Source: Populus alba
Taxonomy: Eukaryota > Streptophyta > Magnoliopsida > Malpighiales > Salicaceae
Direction of reading: 5' to 3'
DNA: 64,000 nucleotides
Assembly (NCBI RefSeq): GCF_005239225.2
Contig: NC_133293.1
Location: 11,810,333-11,874,332, forward strand
Shown here: one piece after another, positions 24,441 through 37,255 of the stretch
Numbering within the stretch: position 1 is the stretch's first letter
How the letters are laid out: each line of letters begins with the position of its first letter
The notes under the pieces: generated by a model
What the model was told of the DNA's origin: nothing
Seen by the model: the letters and a program-made list of their open reading frames with translations, nothing else
The model's database searches: none
Made by a program: the position numbers and the translations under genes

Positions 24441-27400
24441 TTAGAAGGAAATTTTCTCCTAATTATATTTATCTTGTACATAAACAGCACTGGTTGGCTG
24501 TGTTTCTTTAAAGCGTTTTCGTTTCCTCGCGGCTACTATTTATTTATTTTGTTTACTGGCATTCATTTCATTTGTTTTTTTTTTTCAGAGAAGATTATAC
24601 ACGTGGGCAGAAGCTTTTTTAAAATCGAAGCTGACTAGTTAGCGAGCTGTGCTTTTGAGACGGATATTGGCACGACCACCTATTATTGGTTGCCTCCAAA
24701 TATTTTCCCAGTTTCAAGTTATCGTTGTCTCGAAAAAATTACCGGTATTGAGTTGATGTGATGCTTGTCTCGAAACTAGATTTTTTTTTTTTAATGACAT
24801 CATAAAAATGTTTTTACAGTAAATTATATTTTATCAGTAGTTTTAGTTTTTTAAAATTATCAAGTTAATAGGGTAATATTGAGATAATTTATATACAATT
24901 TAATTTGAATTTCAAGTTAGAAGTTAGATTGAAAAGTTTAAAGTTTAATCCATTAAAATGAGTTTAAAAACACTGTAAAAACAAATTCTTGGGCAGGACA
25001 TTAATTTTTTATATGTAAAAAAATCTTGATCCTGGAAATTATCTAGCTTATATTGCCATTACGGAAGGGATTGGTTGAGCTCCCTTGATGGCAGCATTTT
25101 TCGTTTTTTCCAAATTTGTATTCTATGTCTATAGGCTCGATTTTTGGTTCTGAATTCCTATTTTTCAGCATTAATTTCTTAGTTACAGTGTAGTAGGCGT
25201 TTTATTCTTAAACTGACATGACGTACCCCTACTTGTGCACTGTCCTAGCCGTTGGTATGCGGGACCCCCTTAAACAGCCTGCGCTTATTTTTCCTTCCGT
25301 CTTAAATATTAGAGCCACAATTCCGCAACTGAAGGCCCTGAATGATCAGGTCTCCTCCGCGACGTTAACGCCGTTAATCAAGGGTTCGGTCCTGTTAAAG
25401 TGAATAAAAAGCGATTCAATTTCGGTGGACTCGGTCGCCTCCGTCCGTCGAGAACGGCGTCATCAATTTTCCACTGCCTCCATAGTAGGTTAATTCGTGG
25501 ACCCTGCCATCACGCGTAAAAAAACTGTTCACTGAAGACTATATCGTAAATTTGAAAAACAGGAACAGATAAAAACACATGGTAATATAATATGACAAGC
25601 ACTTTAATTCATTAATTTAATTACATAAAACTATTATTTTTTATTCAAAGTTATAATTTAAATTCGATTTTAAAAAATATTTTGCTTATAAAATTCTTCA
25701 TTTTCTTATTAATATCTTCAAATTCAACAGAAAATCAAGTATTTTTTTCTATATCATTCAAGTAATAAAATAATATTTAGAGATGTCAAAACAAAATTAG
25801 GTAATTTAAAATAAGAACATAAATGATGTGAAAAAACAGGTTATGCTTGCGGGTATTAAATAGCCGAGGAGCCGGGATTTGCTAGCCTGGCCCATGCTTG
25901 GGTTTGTTTTTAAAATAATATTTTTTTTATTCATAAAATTAAACACTAATTCAATGCAATGATATTTTTGTGTGATAGCAATGAAGGCTTAAAAATAAAT
26001 AAAAATAGATTATTAGATAAAACATCAACCAACACATTATTAAATAATAAATTTTTAAAAAAATAATTGATGAAAAAAAAACTAAAATTGACGTCAAGTT
26101 TTTTAAAGAAAGGGGTTGTTATGTTTTCTTTGTTTTAATTTTTTTTCCTTTTATTTTAAATCTCTTGAAAATAATAAAATTGAATTCTTTTTTATAAAAT
26201 CAAGTACTAATAAGATGTCAGAATATTTTTTTAAATTGCAATAACCACTTGAAATAAATCAAAAACAAATATCAATCTCAAATTCTAAATATCAACATAA
26301 TATTAAAATATATTTTTTTTAAGAAAAAAATAACGATTGAGGTAAAAAAAGAAAAGGAAAGGAAAAACACTTTGCGAGTATAGGCTACATCAGATGACTG
26401 ACCCTATTTGTGTTTTTCAAATTCAATTTTTAATTGAGGGATTAATAACATCAAAACACTACAATTTTAGTAAGGAAAGTGATTTATTTCCCCACATTTT
26501 TTATTTATCATTCTAAAATAGTCCGGGAAATAACAATTTGAATATACAGCTATTTAGAATAGTGGTTGTTTCATAATTTATATCTCATTTAAAATATATA
26601 AAAATTAAATAAAAACTGTATGAAAATTCAATGCTTGATAAATAAAATTCAAAATCTAATAGCCAGAAAAAGAAAAAGATAAAGTAACTTAACACAATAA
26701 AAAAAGAAAGGGAAAAAGAAAAAGAAATGACGGGTTAAACACATCATAACTTTGTTTTTAAAATCACTAGAAAAATTTTGATAAGATAACTATAATCATA
26801 CATTCAATGGCTACCAAACAAGGTCATAATTGGTTAATGATTTTGTTTATTGTTAATTTAGAGTTAATTATAACCTCATGTAATAGTTTTACAGGGTATA
26901 GTTATAAACATCTCATCAAAATTTTCTATAAAAATACTAAATATGTAAAAAACAAATGATGTGCCCGATAACCTATCAATTATTTTTTTCATTTTTCTTT
27001 TTATTATTCTCTCATGTCACCTTATTTTTTTCCCTTTATCTTTATTAAGTATTGAATCTTGAATTATTATTTTTTACCATATAATTTTTATAAAATTTTG
27101 ATTTGATTTATTTTGAGATTAACTAATTTGAAAAACATATATTTTAAAATACAAATAAATAATTATTATTGAAAAAAAAATCATGTACAAAACACGATAT
27201 AAACTATAACCGTGTTATTTTCTAAACACCTTTTCATCCCTTGTCATTCTCCCGAAATACATACCGTGTTACTTTTGAAAAAAGTTCACATTTTCTTATA
27301 CCTTGTTTTTTTTTTCTGGGAAAATGTGCACCTCCCTTGGAAAGGACTCAACGGCATTGTCTCCTCCTAATCCCGCTGGGTGGGTCCATGTTAGATAAAC

Positions 27401-27790
27401 AGACAAAGGCTGTGCTAAAATACGCAAACAGGGGATCTCCATTAGATCATGGATCCCTAGGAGCACCGAGGGTGATGCTGATGCTAGATACACACCATGC
27501 ACGCACGTGAGTCACAACATGAATCCGTACCAGAAGTGAATATCCCTAGCTAGCGAGAATAATCCGAGTCTGCCAATCTCAGCCATTGATCTTGCAGCTA
27601 TAGGCAAATCAACATTCCAAGTGGGATTTCTCCGGCACTGCCTTGCTAATTGTGTTAATCGCAGGGGATAATTAACAAAGATTGAGGTGTGATTACGTTA
27701 TTATCCAACGGGCGAGGGGCGCGGTGGCAGATAATCGTCCTTCGTCCATGATGGGCAATCCGCAATCATGTCAGATTTTGACTATGTGGG

Positions 27791-27946
27791 TTTAGAGAAG
27801 ACCAGACAGAATAAGCTAGTTGCAGTTCTAGTTGGGACACGTAGGCATAGTTAATGGCAGTTAAATGGTTTAGAGAAGACCAAACAGAATGAACTAGTTG
27901 CAGTTCTAGTTGGGACATGTAAGCATAGTTAATGGCAGTTAAATGG
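27791..27946. repeat. Tandem duplication of a 78-bp unit
   Basis: Two head-to-tail copies (27791-27868 and 27869-27946), each beginning TTTAGAGAAGACCA and ending GGCAGTTAAATGG. They differ at only a handful of bases and share the 78-bp register throughout, so slippage or unequal exchange occurred fairly recently. Confidence 0.92.
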
Positions 27947-28249
27947 TCAAGGAAGGACGGAGGGACTGGTTGGTAAAATACTGATGGGAAGATTCAAGCC
28001 ACATTAATTGTCCACACTTGTAAAATTCAACTTTGACACGATAGTCCACCTGCCTTTTTCACAATCTAGCACCCCGTTTGATCATATGGTTATTAATTAT
28101 TATCAGCACTCTTTTAAGTATTTTTGTAAATTTCCTCACCATTATTGTTTCAATAAAAAAAGGATAAAAAATCATAGTAAATCAAGCTTGAAAAATAATT
28201 AATTCGAGATAAAACTTTGCATGGTAAAAATTAATTAATTTGAGATTTT

Positions 28250-28450
28250 AGTGTTATCGTGATTATTTTTTAAATAATTTTTTGAGTCAAAATATATGTC
28301 AATGATATTTTTTTATTTTTTTAATTTTTTTTTTTAACATTAGCAAATCAAAATAATTTAAAAACACTAAAAACATATTAATTTAAAATTAATAAAAAAA
28401 AAAAAATTTACCTTCTTTTTTTAAATATTTTTATAACTTAAAAACAAACC
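28250..28450. repeat. Dispersed AT-rich repeat copy
   Basis: Clear copy: GTTATCGTGATTATTTTTTA at the left, AACATTAGCAAATCAAAATA in the middle, and TTATAACTTAAAAACAAACC at the right. Confidence 0.6.
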
Positions 28451-28789
28451 CGAATCCCTCCCAAGCCAGAGAATTTTGCCCACGTTGGAATTGTACGCGA
28501 AGCCTCAGCTTTGATAGTTGTGCTGCTAGCTGGTTGTTGGAAAACTCACCAATAAATTGCTTAAGCTACACAGAGCCAAACACGCGATTACTCTTGCTGA
28601 TAGAGTGATAGTGCACGTTGAGGAGATTGGGGAATATATTATAGTTACAGTCATCCAAATTCAAATTATTACGAAAGTTTACTAAAAAATAAATTTTCAA
28701 CGATTTCTTAATTAAAAAAACCGACTCCAATATATTTTTTTAAACCAAACAAGATAGTATTATTGGTATTGAATATATATATATATATA

Positions 28790-28930
28790 TGATATTATGG
28801 TGCATGAAGTTTTTTATTTGAAAAAATATAAAATATTTTTAAATTTTTTTTCATATTAGCACATTAAAACCATTAAAAAACATTAATTTAATTTTTTTAA
28901 ACAAAACACACTTTTAAAACATAATCAAAC
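28790..28930. repeat. Dispersed AT-rich repeat copy
   Basis: Contains TTTCATATTAGCACATTAAA and ends AACACACTTTTAAAACATAA. It is preceded by a short TA run (28772-28790). Confidence 0.5.
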
Positions 28931-29205
28931 TCAATTTACTTTTTAGAAAGTATTACTTGTGTTGGTAAAATTAATCAAGTAACAAGGGCAGTTTGGTCGC
29001 ATCAAGATATTATATAGTGGGGAAGGGGGACAAGAGTTTCGGTTCTTTGCCTCCGCGGAGATAAAATAAAAAATACTTTGCTTTTTTTAGCATCTCTTTC
29101 TCTGGGAATGGGAGGATGTTTGCCTGTCTTTCTAAGCAATCTCTCTTCTTCCTTATCTAAAGTGAACTTTAACTTGACAGGACGTGGGGTCCATCAGCGA
29201 TTCTT

Positions 29206-29215
29206 GACACGTGTC
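29206..29215. promoter_or_regulatory. G-box palindrome GACACGTGTC
   Basis: The same 10-bp palindrome as at 24085-24094. It lies in a GC-richer patch (28980-29450) that also has a TATA-like TGTATATAAAGG near 29434. No coding gene follows. Confidence 0.4.
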
Positions 29216-30104
29216 GAAACGGGTAAGGGTCCTCGTCTGCCAGCTTTTTTTTTTCTTGCGTGCTGACTTGGTCCAGATATGCATTGCCGTGTCATCGACT
29301 CTATTTAGGTTTATCCGGTTCCCATTGCCGGCCGGCGGCCCGTCCCCACCCCTCAATTTGTCTGTATTTGTTCTTCCTGTCACCCTTCATTTATGCATTC
29401 ATATCCTCGAGAGAAAACCAGTATGTATATAAAGGAAGCCATGCATCTTATGAACTCTTAAACAATTTCATAAAATTTACCTATCGTTTTTATTATTTGA
29501 AGGAATACATCCATGAAATTAAACTATGTTTTAATGAATAATCCTAACATGATGTGACATAAAAAAATATAGACGGGAATAAAATATATGAACTGTACGT
29601 TTTTTATTTTAACTTGAACTGGCCCTGGCAAAATAAGGTGTCATCAGCACAAAAAAAACTTAATTACTGATTCTTGATTTATTAATTTAATGAACATCAT
29701 TTTAATCTCTCCATGCTTAATTAATATATAAGATTTTTCGAATTAATAAAAAAGGAGCCATGCTTTAATGATTGTTAGGATTTTTTTTTAAAAAAAAACA
29801 AATGAATTTGTGTTTGTATATACGTAGCAATAAGAGTAATAAACTATATTACATGGAAGGCTGTGAGATAATTTCATGTGCTCTTGGTCCGATGTGCGAT
29901 CATTCGAATTTTAAAATTAGGCTGGGCTAGCTTAGGGCGAGCATAAATGCTTCAATTATTGTTTTAATTTCTTGTTTTTTTTTGTACGTAAAAGGGAGTA
30001 AATGATAAGATCACAGCGTGACACAAGTCCCATGCTCATTGTTAATCTCTTGGAGAATGTTGGACCCTAAACATGCTGTAATATTCCTTTAATGCCAGGT
30101 TGAG

Positions 30105-30106
<2 letters not shown>

Positions 30107-30138
<32 letters not shown>
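30107..30138. repeat. (TA)n microsatellite
   Basis: About sixteen uninterrupted TA units. Confidence 0.9.
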
Positions 30139-30139
<1 letters not shown>

Positions 30140-30404
30140 TTAGTACTGAGTAGTTATTAACCCATAAAGATTAATTCTTTTCAAAGCTGCATGTGCTTGT
30201 AAGTTGACTAGAATCTTTAAACAAATAAACATTTGGCAGATAGAGCACTGGTGCCGCAATCCTAATTGAAAATTGCAACCACTTGATTCTTGGCAGCTTT
30301 GATCATACGAGGTGTCTTATACATGTTGCTTGCTTCACCGATAAACTTTACTTTCTGTTGTTATTAAAAAAGGGATCAAATATTAAACTTTTTGAGAAAG
30401 ATGA

Positions 30405-30407
<3 letters not shown>

Positions 30408-30461
<54 letters not shown>
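30408..30461. repeat. (AT)n microsatellite
   Basis: About 27 uninterrupted AT units, the longest perfect dinucleotide run in the window. Confidence 0.95.
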
Positions 30462-30463
<2 letters not shown>

Positions 30464-30619
30464 TGCAAGTTGGATTATAAATTCATTGTTTCTTAATACT
30501 AATTGTGGCTAATTTAGAGTCAAAAGTAACCAATATATTCTAAAAATTTATTGGTAATTGGTTGCCATAATCTATTTTTCCCAAGCCATGTGATAACTAG
30601 AGGTTGATTAAGCATGTTT

Positions 30620-30830
30620 GAAAGTGTGATTATGATTATTTTTTAAAATGTTATTTTATTTAGAAAAGTATTAAAATAATATTTTTTATTTGTTAAAAAT
30701 CATTTTTTATATCATTACATCAAAATGATCTAAAAATATCAAAAAAATATTAATTTTAAATAAAAAAAATAAAAAAAATAAATTTTTATTTTTTAAAAAA
30801 TATATTTAAAAAAAAAAAACAAAACCTCAG
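30620..30830. repeat. Dispersed AT-rich repeat copy
   Basis: One of the best copies: GTTTGAAAGTGTGATTATGA, TTTAGAAAAGTATTAAAATA, TATATCATTACATCAAAATG, then an A-rich right end. Confidence 0.65.
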
Positions 30831-32738
30831 TGTCAGAGGAGGATCAAGTAATTAGCATGCAGGGCTCTAGCATCGAATAATAAAGCGTGTTTGCTTATTA
30901 GAGTTTCTTCGTCTATCGTTTTTTAACAGGGAATTTTTCAGGGGGAATTAAGCAAACAGAACCCTAGGAATATTTTTTTTAATGGAAATACCTTTCGGTG
31001 CCGTAGGATCACTTGGCACAGTAAACTGATCATGCAACAATCGTTGCCATTAAATAGCTATAAATAAATAGAAAATGATTTCTTTCATTGGCAAACAGTG
31101 TTTTCATCTTAACCATGTCTACAAACTAGTCTGATTTAAAAATAAAATGCCTACCTTACTGAGAGGAAAAGGAATCAAGAATCTGACTTTTCTTTAGAAA
31201 TCTTGGTGAGTTTATAATGGGATCAAAATATGACTTTTACTACAAGATTAATGAAATTCCTTCCCCTGTTAATCTTCTATGTTAAGCAAAGCCATTAAAA
31301 TAAATAAATAAATTTAAATTTCAAACAAAAACTAAAAGTTCTAGTTGCTTTACTACATGGACACCGCTAATTTAGACTGTTTTTTTACCGTCCATGACAT
31401 TGTTTCCTTTTACATCACTGAATTTTTTTATATTTTTTGCTCTGGTCATTTAATCATAAAACTTCACCTTTTTTATATTTCACTCTCTAACTGCCAATAA
31501 ATAAAGGAAAGATTTGTTTAAAAAAGAGATAGAGAAAAAAGCTTTCACCATACCACATTTTAACCATCAATAACTTTGATTTTAGTGTTAATAAATTTGT
31601 TTTTAAAAAAGAAGCTTGACAAAAAGAGTTTCAGCCTAGAATGCTACTAAAAAAATAAATTAAGGCTTGAGGATATTTGATTTTGATTTTTATATGCATT
31701 TATTAAAACGTGTTTTATGGTTGAAGATGAGGTTTTAGAGGTTGTTGAGAATTTTTTTTGGTGTGTGTTTTAAAATAAAAAATGTTGAATTTGAAGTTTT
31801 TATAGTAAAAAATCTCGGACCTTAATTTACAAGACTAGATGTGTCTAGCTCATCCTTCAGGCCGGTCCAGGTGTGTCATGGGCTTGGCATTCCTAGCCCT
31901 CCATTGTTTTTTATTATTACTTTTAATATCTTTAAATGAAATCCTATTTAAATAAATAGGTGAAATAATAATAATAAAAAACCATTCAAATCATCTCATA
32001 CTTAAAAAAAAAATAGATTTTTTTCATTGTAATATTTTCAATTTCTTTCAATAATTATATGTGAAATTACTATTCACATTTTTTTCAAAAAAACCACACA
32101 TGAATATTAAATGAGAATAAGATCTGTATATTTTTAATTTTTATATTGTTTTCTTAATCTAGTTATTCTTTTATTTTTTATATAGTTTCATAAAATTAAT
32201 TAATATATTATTTTGTATTTTGTTTGAAAATCGATTTACCGAGCAAGATAGGTTTTTAGATAAAAAAAAATATTGACGTTAAAAAGCTATGTTTTCATAT
32301 AAAAAATAGATTTTTTTTTTTATCAAAGAGATTCATTTTTTTCTCTTAAATTTAAGTAATTGAAATTATTGTGAATATTTATTTTTCCCACTTTAAATTT
32401 TTATTCAAAGAAAATTATTTTGCTAATAAAAAATACAAGGTTTCATCAAAATAAAAATAAAAAAACGCATAAATAAGAAGATAGGATTTTGATGAAAATA
32501 TATTTTTTACTCCAAAATTTAAATAATTGTAATCTTTTATGATTATTTATTTTAATAGACATAAATTAAATAAAAATAAGTTTTGAGAGTGGCTCCACAA
32601 TATAATAATAATAAAACTAGTCTAATATAGAGCAACCCATTAACATATTTCTATAAATATCGACTGTGAAATGAGGTAATGAATCGCAGATAACTTCCAT
32701 AAACAATCATATTTCTAATCACTTAGCCACAATGTAAA

Positions 32739-32742
<4 letters not shown>

Positions 32743-32780
<38 letters not shown>
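32743..32780. repeat. (AT)n microsatellite
   Basis: About nineteen uninterrupted AT units after AATGTAAAGCGC. Confidence 0.9.
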
Positions 32781-32785
<5 letters not shown>

Positions 32786-33245
32786 TCATTAAAAATTACT
32801 AACATGAATTTTAAAAATATCTAAAAACAGAAGCTAGACAGTTAAAAGGGTCCTTAATGATATGTAAATATAGCCGTTGCGAGAAAAGAGGGCATACGAC
32901 AGTGCTATGACATGCACGCCTGCATATGAAAATTATGAGATGCCAGCTGTGAAGCCGAAGAAGAAAACACGGCAATCTCTGAATGTGGTTGGGCCCCACC
33001 CCGGCCCTTTACCAACTCTGGTCGAGCCCCCAGGATTTTTCATGGAAATCTGGGTCATATATATATATATATAAGTCCATTAATATCACTATTCCCGACC
33101 CGACATATGACACGCATAAGACAATACCATGCCTTAAGCCTGCTCCTATCTCTTTCTCTCTCTCACCAAAGCCTCCACACATGCACATATCATTGACAGC
33201 CGATAGTAGTTGTTTTATTTTTTATTTTTGTATAAATATATTTAT

Positions 33246-33539
33246 TATTAAAGAATAATATAAAACATATTATAAGACTTTACCTAACAGATTAAACTTT
33301 TAAGTTGAATTAGTTTTTTAATATAGTATCAGAGCCAGCCTTAATGACCAAGCGATCATGAGTTTGAATTTCACCATCCCTATTTATTTGATAAAAATTA
33401 AACACAAGATAGCTTGAGCCTGTGCAAATTTTAATCTTAATTTTTTTTATTTAAGGGTGTGTGTTAAAGAATAATATAAATTATATTTTAAAACCTCATT
33501 TAATAGCTTAAATTTTTTACTTGAATTAATTATTTGACA
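33246..33539 (+). mobile_element. TRIM (terminal-repeat retrotransposon in miniature), 294 bp
   Basis: Two direct repeats of equal length, 78 bp each (33246-33323 and 33462-33539), align without gaps and share TTAAAGAATAATATAAA and TTGAATTA. Right after the first lies TAGTATCAGAGCC (33324-33336), one base off the TGGTATCAGAGCC primer-binding site for initiator tRNA-Met used by many plant LTR elements. A purine-containing AAGGGTG precedes the second repeat. The 3' repeat has the canonical TG...CA ends; the 5' copy has decayed ends. TTTAT flanks both sides (33241-33245 and 33540-33544), a 5-bp target-site duplication. The 138-bp interior has no coding capacity, so it depended on proteins from another element. 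Confidence 0.85.
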
Positions 33540-34149
33540 TTTATTTTTTTTAATTATTTTGTTATATCAATACATCAAATTATTATTTTCATGATGTGAA
33601 TCAGACTAACAAGACATTGTTATTTCATTTTTCATGAGATATGTTTGGAATTTTTTCTTTTTCATAATCATACGAGTGTATTGTGCAGCAAGATAACAAA
33701 AACCGAGAGAGAAAAAAGGCTTTAACAGCAGCTGTACATTGACCTTTTTATTTTATTGCTTATGGGGGGAAGTACACACGAGGATAGCCATATCCTTACG
33801 CTAGCGAACTTATCCATTCCTGTTAGAAAATTTGAGGTGGTTTTTCTCTCTCCATAGTTTACTTGTTTTATCCCATTTTCTGTTCCTAGAGATTATATAT
33901 CGGATGTCTGTTTTTATTTTATTTTATTAATATGAGTGTTTAAATTGTGCATATCTTAATTTTATAAATCTTTAATAACCTTAAAATCATTCAAACACAT
34001 CATTATTAAAAAATAAATTTAAAAACTAACCAGTAGTTAAGCCACGTGAATCTCTGTCTTGGTGCATAAAGATTTTAGAAATCACAGATCATATCATGCG
34101 GTCTGCCTAATTTTTGGCATGGCCCTGTGACACATTTATGTGGGCCGAG

Positions 34150-34290
34150 TGCTCCAAAGAGTTTTAGAGCAGACAATATTATTTTTAAAAATATGTTTTT
34201 AGTTTTAAAAATTTATTTTTAATATTAAAAAATAAAAAAGATATAAAAAACAAAAAAATTAATTTATCTAAGAACACTTTCTTTTTAATT
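34150..34290. repeat. Dispersed AT-rich repeat copy
   Basis: Partial copy, with AGTTTTAAAAATTTATTTTTAA and an A-rich right side. Borders are uncertain. Confidence 0.4.
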
Positions 34291-35125
34291 GATTATGATG
34301 TACAATATATGAATACCAAGCACCTAAACCATTAATAGCCATAGGCACGAGAATGCCAGCCGTGAGCAAATGTTAGCTAGAGATTCGACTCCACGTACGA
34401 TTTTTTTAAATAAAGGGGTTCTGTTTTCGAAAATTTTGGTCAAGAGAGTTTAAAGATCAATATGAATAAAATCACTATTTTTTTTTTAAAAGATCAATAT
34501 GTGTGTTTTATTTGAGCACATGTACAAGATAGTAGATGTGGATCAAATCTGAAACGAACAATTTTCAACTCTCTATAATTCTCAGTTTTGGCATGCAGGA
34601 AGTAAATCCTCCACCTCTCATGGTGTCCAAAGCGGATGGAAAAATGTAAAATATAACACCAAAAAACGTATAGATCAGGCAAAATGATATCTGTGTCTTC
34701 TTTGATGTGTTTTGATACTTTTTTATTATTAGTAATATAAGTATTTGAATCGATTTATTTAAATCTTGAATAATTTTATAAATTATAAAATTAATAACTA
34801 TATAAAACTCCATTAATTTAAAAGAATTCAAATTTAACTTAATAAGTAACACTACTGTTAGAGTTAAATATGTTCAACATTTTTATCTCATCTGGGATCT
34901 TTATGGCCCATATCTACTCGTTTTCGCCATTGGATGAGGCTCAGCAAGAAACATGTAAAGTGAGGCATGGAATTAAATTGATTGGATTATGGTCAATGCT
35001 TAGTATATGTATTTTTTAATTTGTAGGTCTGCAAGGGTAAAGGGATTGCTTTTTTTTTTTTCCTTGCTCAAATTCTATCACCCGAACTTTGATGACTTGA
35101 TCGCTAAATGTTATCCTTGTTGCAC

Positions 35126-35133
35126 TATAAATA
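35126..35133 (+). promoter_or_regulatory. TATA-box candidate (TATAAATA)
   Basis: TATAAATA preceded by GCAC, followed 30 bp on by CATCATCATCATCATGAG and then a pyrimidine-rich leader-like stretch (AACCTCTCTCTCTTTTAATC). This is the best promoter-like arrangement in the gene-poor region. Confidence 0.3.
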
Positions 35134-35239
35134 TCAATCCCACATCATCATCATCATGAGATGATTTCAACTCTTTTGCTTTCTAGTTGAACCTCTCTCT
35201 CTTTTAATCTTTAAAGCTCACCCACCCACTCATCTGAGA

Positions 35240-35440
35240 ATGTTCAAAGTTCTTTTCACTTTTACTTTAGACCTATTTACCATTTGTCCGTCACTTAACC
35301 TGCGCCTTGCTAGCATGGCCTGCTCTTTCTCCCGCATTCTTTACTACTCGCACCCTCTCTACTCGGCTGATATATCACCATCTCTACAAATAATGACATT
35401 AGTTCATGATATTTTGATAGATTTTTTAGCTTGTCACTGA
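35240..35440 (+). other. Unrecognised 66-codon ORF downstream of the TATA candidate
   Basis: The frame starts MFKVLFTFTLDLFTICPS and is hydrophobic at its N-terminus. It lies about 110 bp after the TATA-like box. I recognise no family. The stretch could be a small protein gene, a non-coding RNA, or chance. Confidence 0.15.
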
Positions 35441-36714
35441 CCTGTTCTCGAAAAACCCCATCCAACCCGAATTAATAATGTCCTCCTCAAACAAAATGAT
35501 TGAATAAATGAAGTCATAATTTGGAAAAGACTGCTTTACATTCATAATTTGGCAAAGATATGATGGAAGCGTTTACTTTATAAGCTGATGAGGTCACGGC
35601 ATGGTCTACAGGTCTAGATTTCAGATATTATACATCTTCGAAATTTGATTTTTTTCTTTTTTTTGTTAAATTTAGTTGCTCTGGATGCGGAACAGCGGTG
35701 ATGAAAATCATAGAGATAACCAGCATGGCCATGGTTTAAAGTAATTATCATCTCAAGGCTTGTTTAGCCTTGACCTTCAACTCGGGAGAAATCTCCGATT
35801 TTTATCAAAACTACGAAATAAAATTGGGTTCCTTCATTCGTATAGATTTATTTAAATTGGATCGTTGGATTGCGTAGCAATATCCCAGCCTAAAACCCTT
35901 TTCAAGTGCAACCTCTCTGCCAATTTTCTTAGAACCTGAGAATATCATTTGAGAAATTGATTATTTTGTTGTGCAATCCGATAACATGTTCTAGTAATAG
36001 CCCTCGGAGGCACATTTTTTAGTTTACTCTACAGCATGATCAAAGGTGTTTTATTTTCTGCACACAAACTTGTTTTCCGAGGATTCTAGTTTAAATATTG
36101 TATGAATTTTTATATAGTATGATTTTTATCGAATCAATCATCGTATTTTTGTATACATTGATAGATAGGAACCATTGTCGTCAAGAAGTAGGTGTGCCAA
36201 GAGAGGTCGAGAAAATTTCAACACAAAAAAAAGAGCGGTAAAAAAAATAACCCTTTTTCTAGTTATCTGACAAACACCATGATTTCCGTTTGCTAATTCC
36301 ATGATTGCAAGTCTAGTAATGATGATTATAGCTAGCTAATCAAATTATTTGATAAATAAAAGAAGAGGGTAATCTTTGAAGGAGGAGCAAATTATTCTTT
36401 AATTCCTGGATCTTGAACACTGTTGTAATTGAATTCCTTATGTTTAGAAACTTACAATCAACACGCTGCCTCTCGTTGACATTTCTTTCTGTCGATATAC
36501 ATTGGTTTTTCCTTAAATCCCTTTATATGCTATTTTTTTCTGCTATATAAATTATTAAAGGTAATTAACAACTGGGATTTACAAACACACGAAAAGGAAA
36601 AAAGAAAAAGAAATACCAACAAACGTTTTTAATAAGACATTGGTCCGCAAGAGTCGAAAAACTAAGTTGTAGATTTTCAAACATAAGGGATTAAGGTACA
36701 ATTAGTTTTCAAAC

Positions 36715-37011
36715 TTGGACACTAAAAAACAATTCACTCTCGAAAGAAATAGAGAGGCACTAATAATGGCTGCGCCAATAATTCCAGAGCAACCGTTTCT
36801 CTTTTTCAATATACATTTGAAGCAGTCAGGGATTGAGTTGCCTGAAGAAAAACGTGTAATAACCGAAAAAGAAAACATATGTACAAAAAAAAAGAGAGAA
36901 TCACTGTTGGGAATTCTACAATTACCTGAATTACTTTTAGGGCGTGATCCTATCTTGTCTACTCAATTTCATGCAAACTCGGGCACTCGATCAGAAGCCT
37001 CTGATTTTTAA
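36715..37011 (+). other. Unrecognised 98-codon ORF
   Basis: Open for 297 bp in AT-rich DNA where stops are frequent. The product is charged (ELPEEKRVITEKEN, then KKKRES) with no domain I know. No promoter or splice partners are obvious. Confidence 0.15.
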
Positions 37012-37139
37012 TTGGTATGGACAGGCCCAACAGGAAAGTGAGCGGGCCTTGAGGCCTTTTCCAGTGGCTCTATGTTGGTGGTATTCAATTGGCACTGTTA
37101 AATGAGATTCGTGGATGCTTGTCTAGCTAATAGTGGTCA

Positions 37140-37255
37140 GTTAATTATGTTTGAGATTAGGTGATTTAAAATATTTTTTATTTAAAAATATATTAAAATA
37201 ATTTTTTTTTTATTTTTAAAAAACACGATTTGCACCGCTTCCTTTAAAACACACG
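37140..37255. repeat. Dispersed AT-rich repeat copy (short)
   Basis: Starts GTTTGAGATTAGGTGATTTA, has AAAATATATTAAAATAATTT, and jumps directly to AAAAAACACGATTTGCACCG. The central part is deleted. Confidence 0.55.

Noticed and set aside
27791..27946. CRISPR-like repeat
   Set aside because: Only two adjacent units without spacers, in plant nuclear DNA; a plain tandem duplication.
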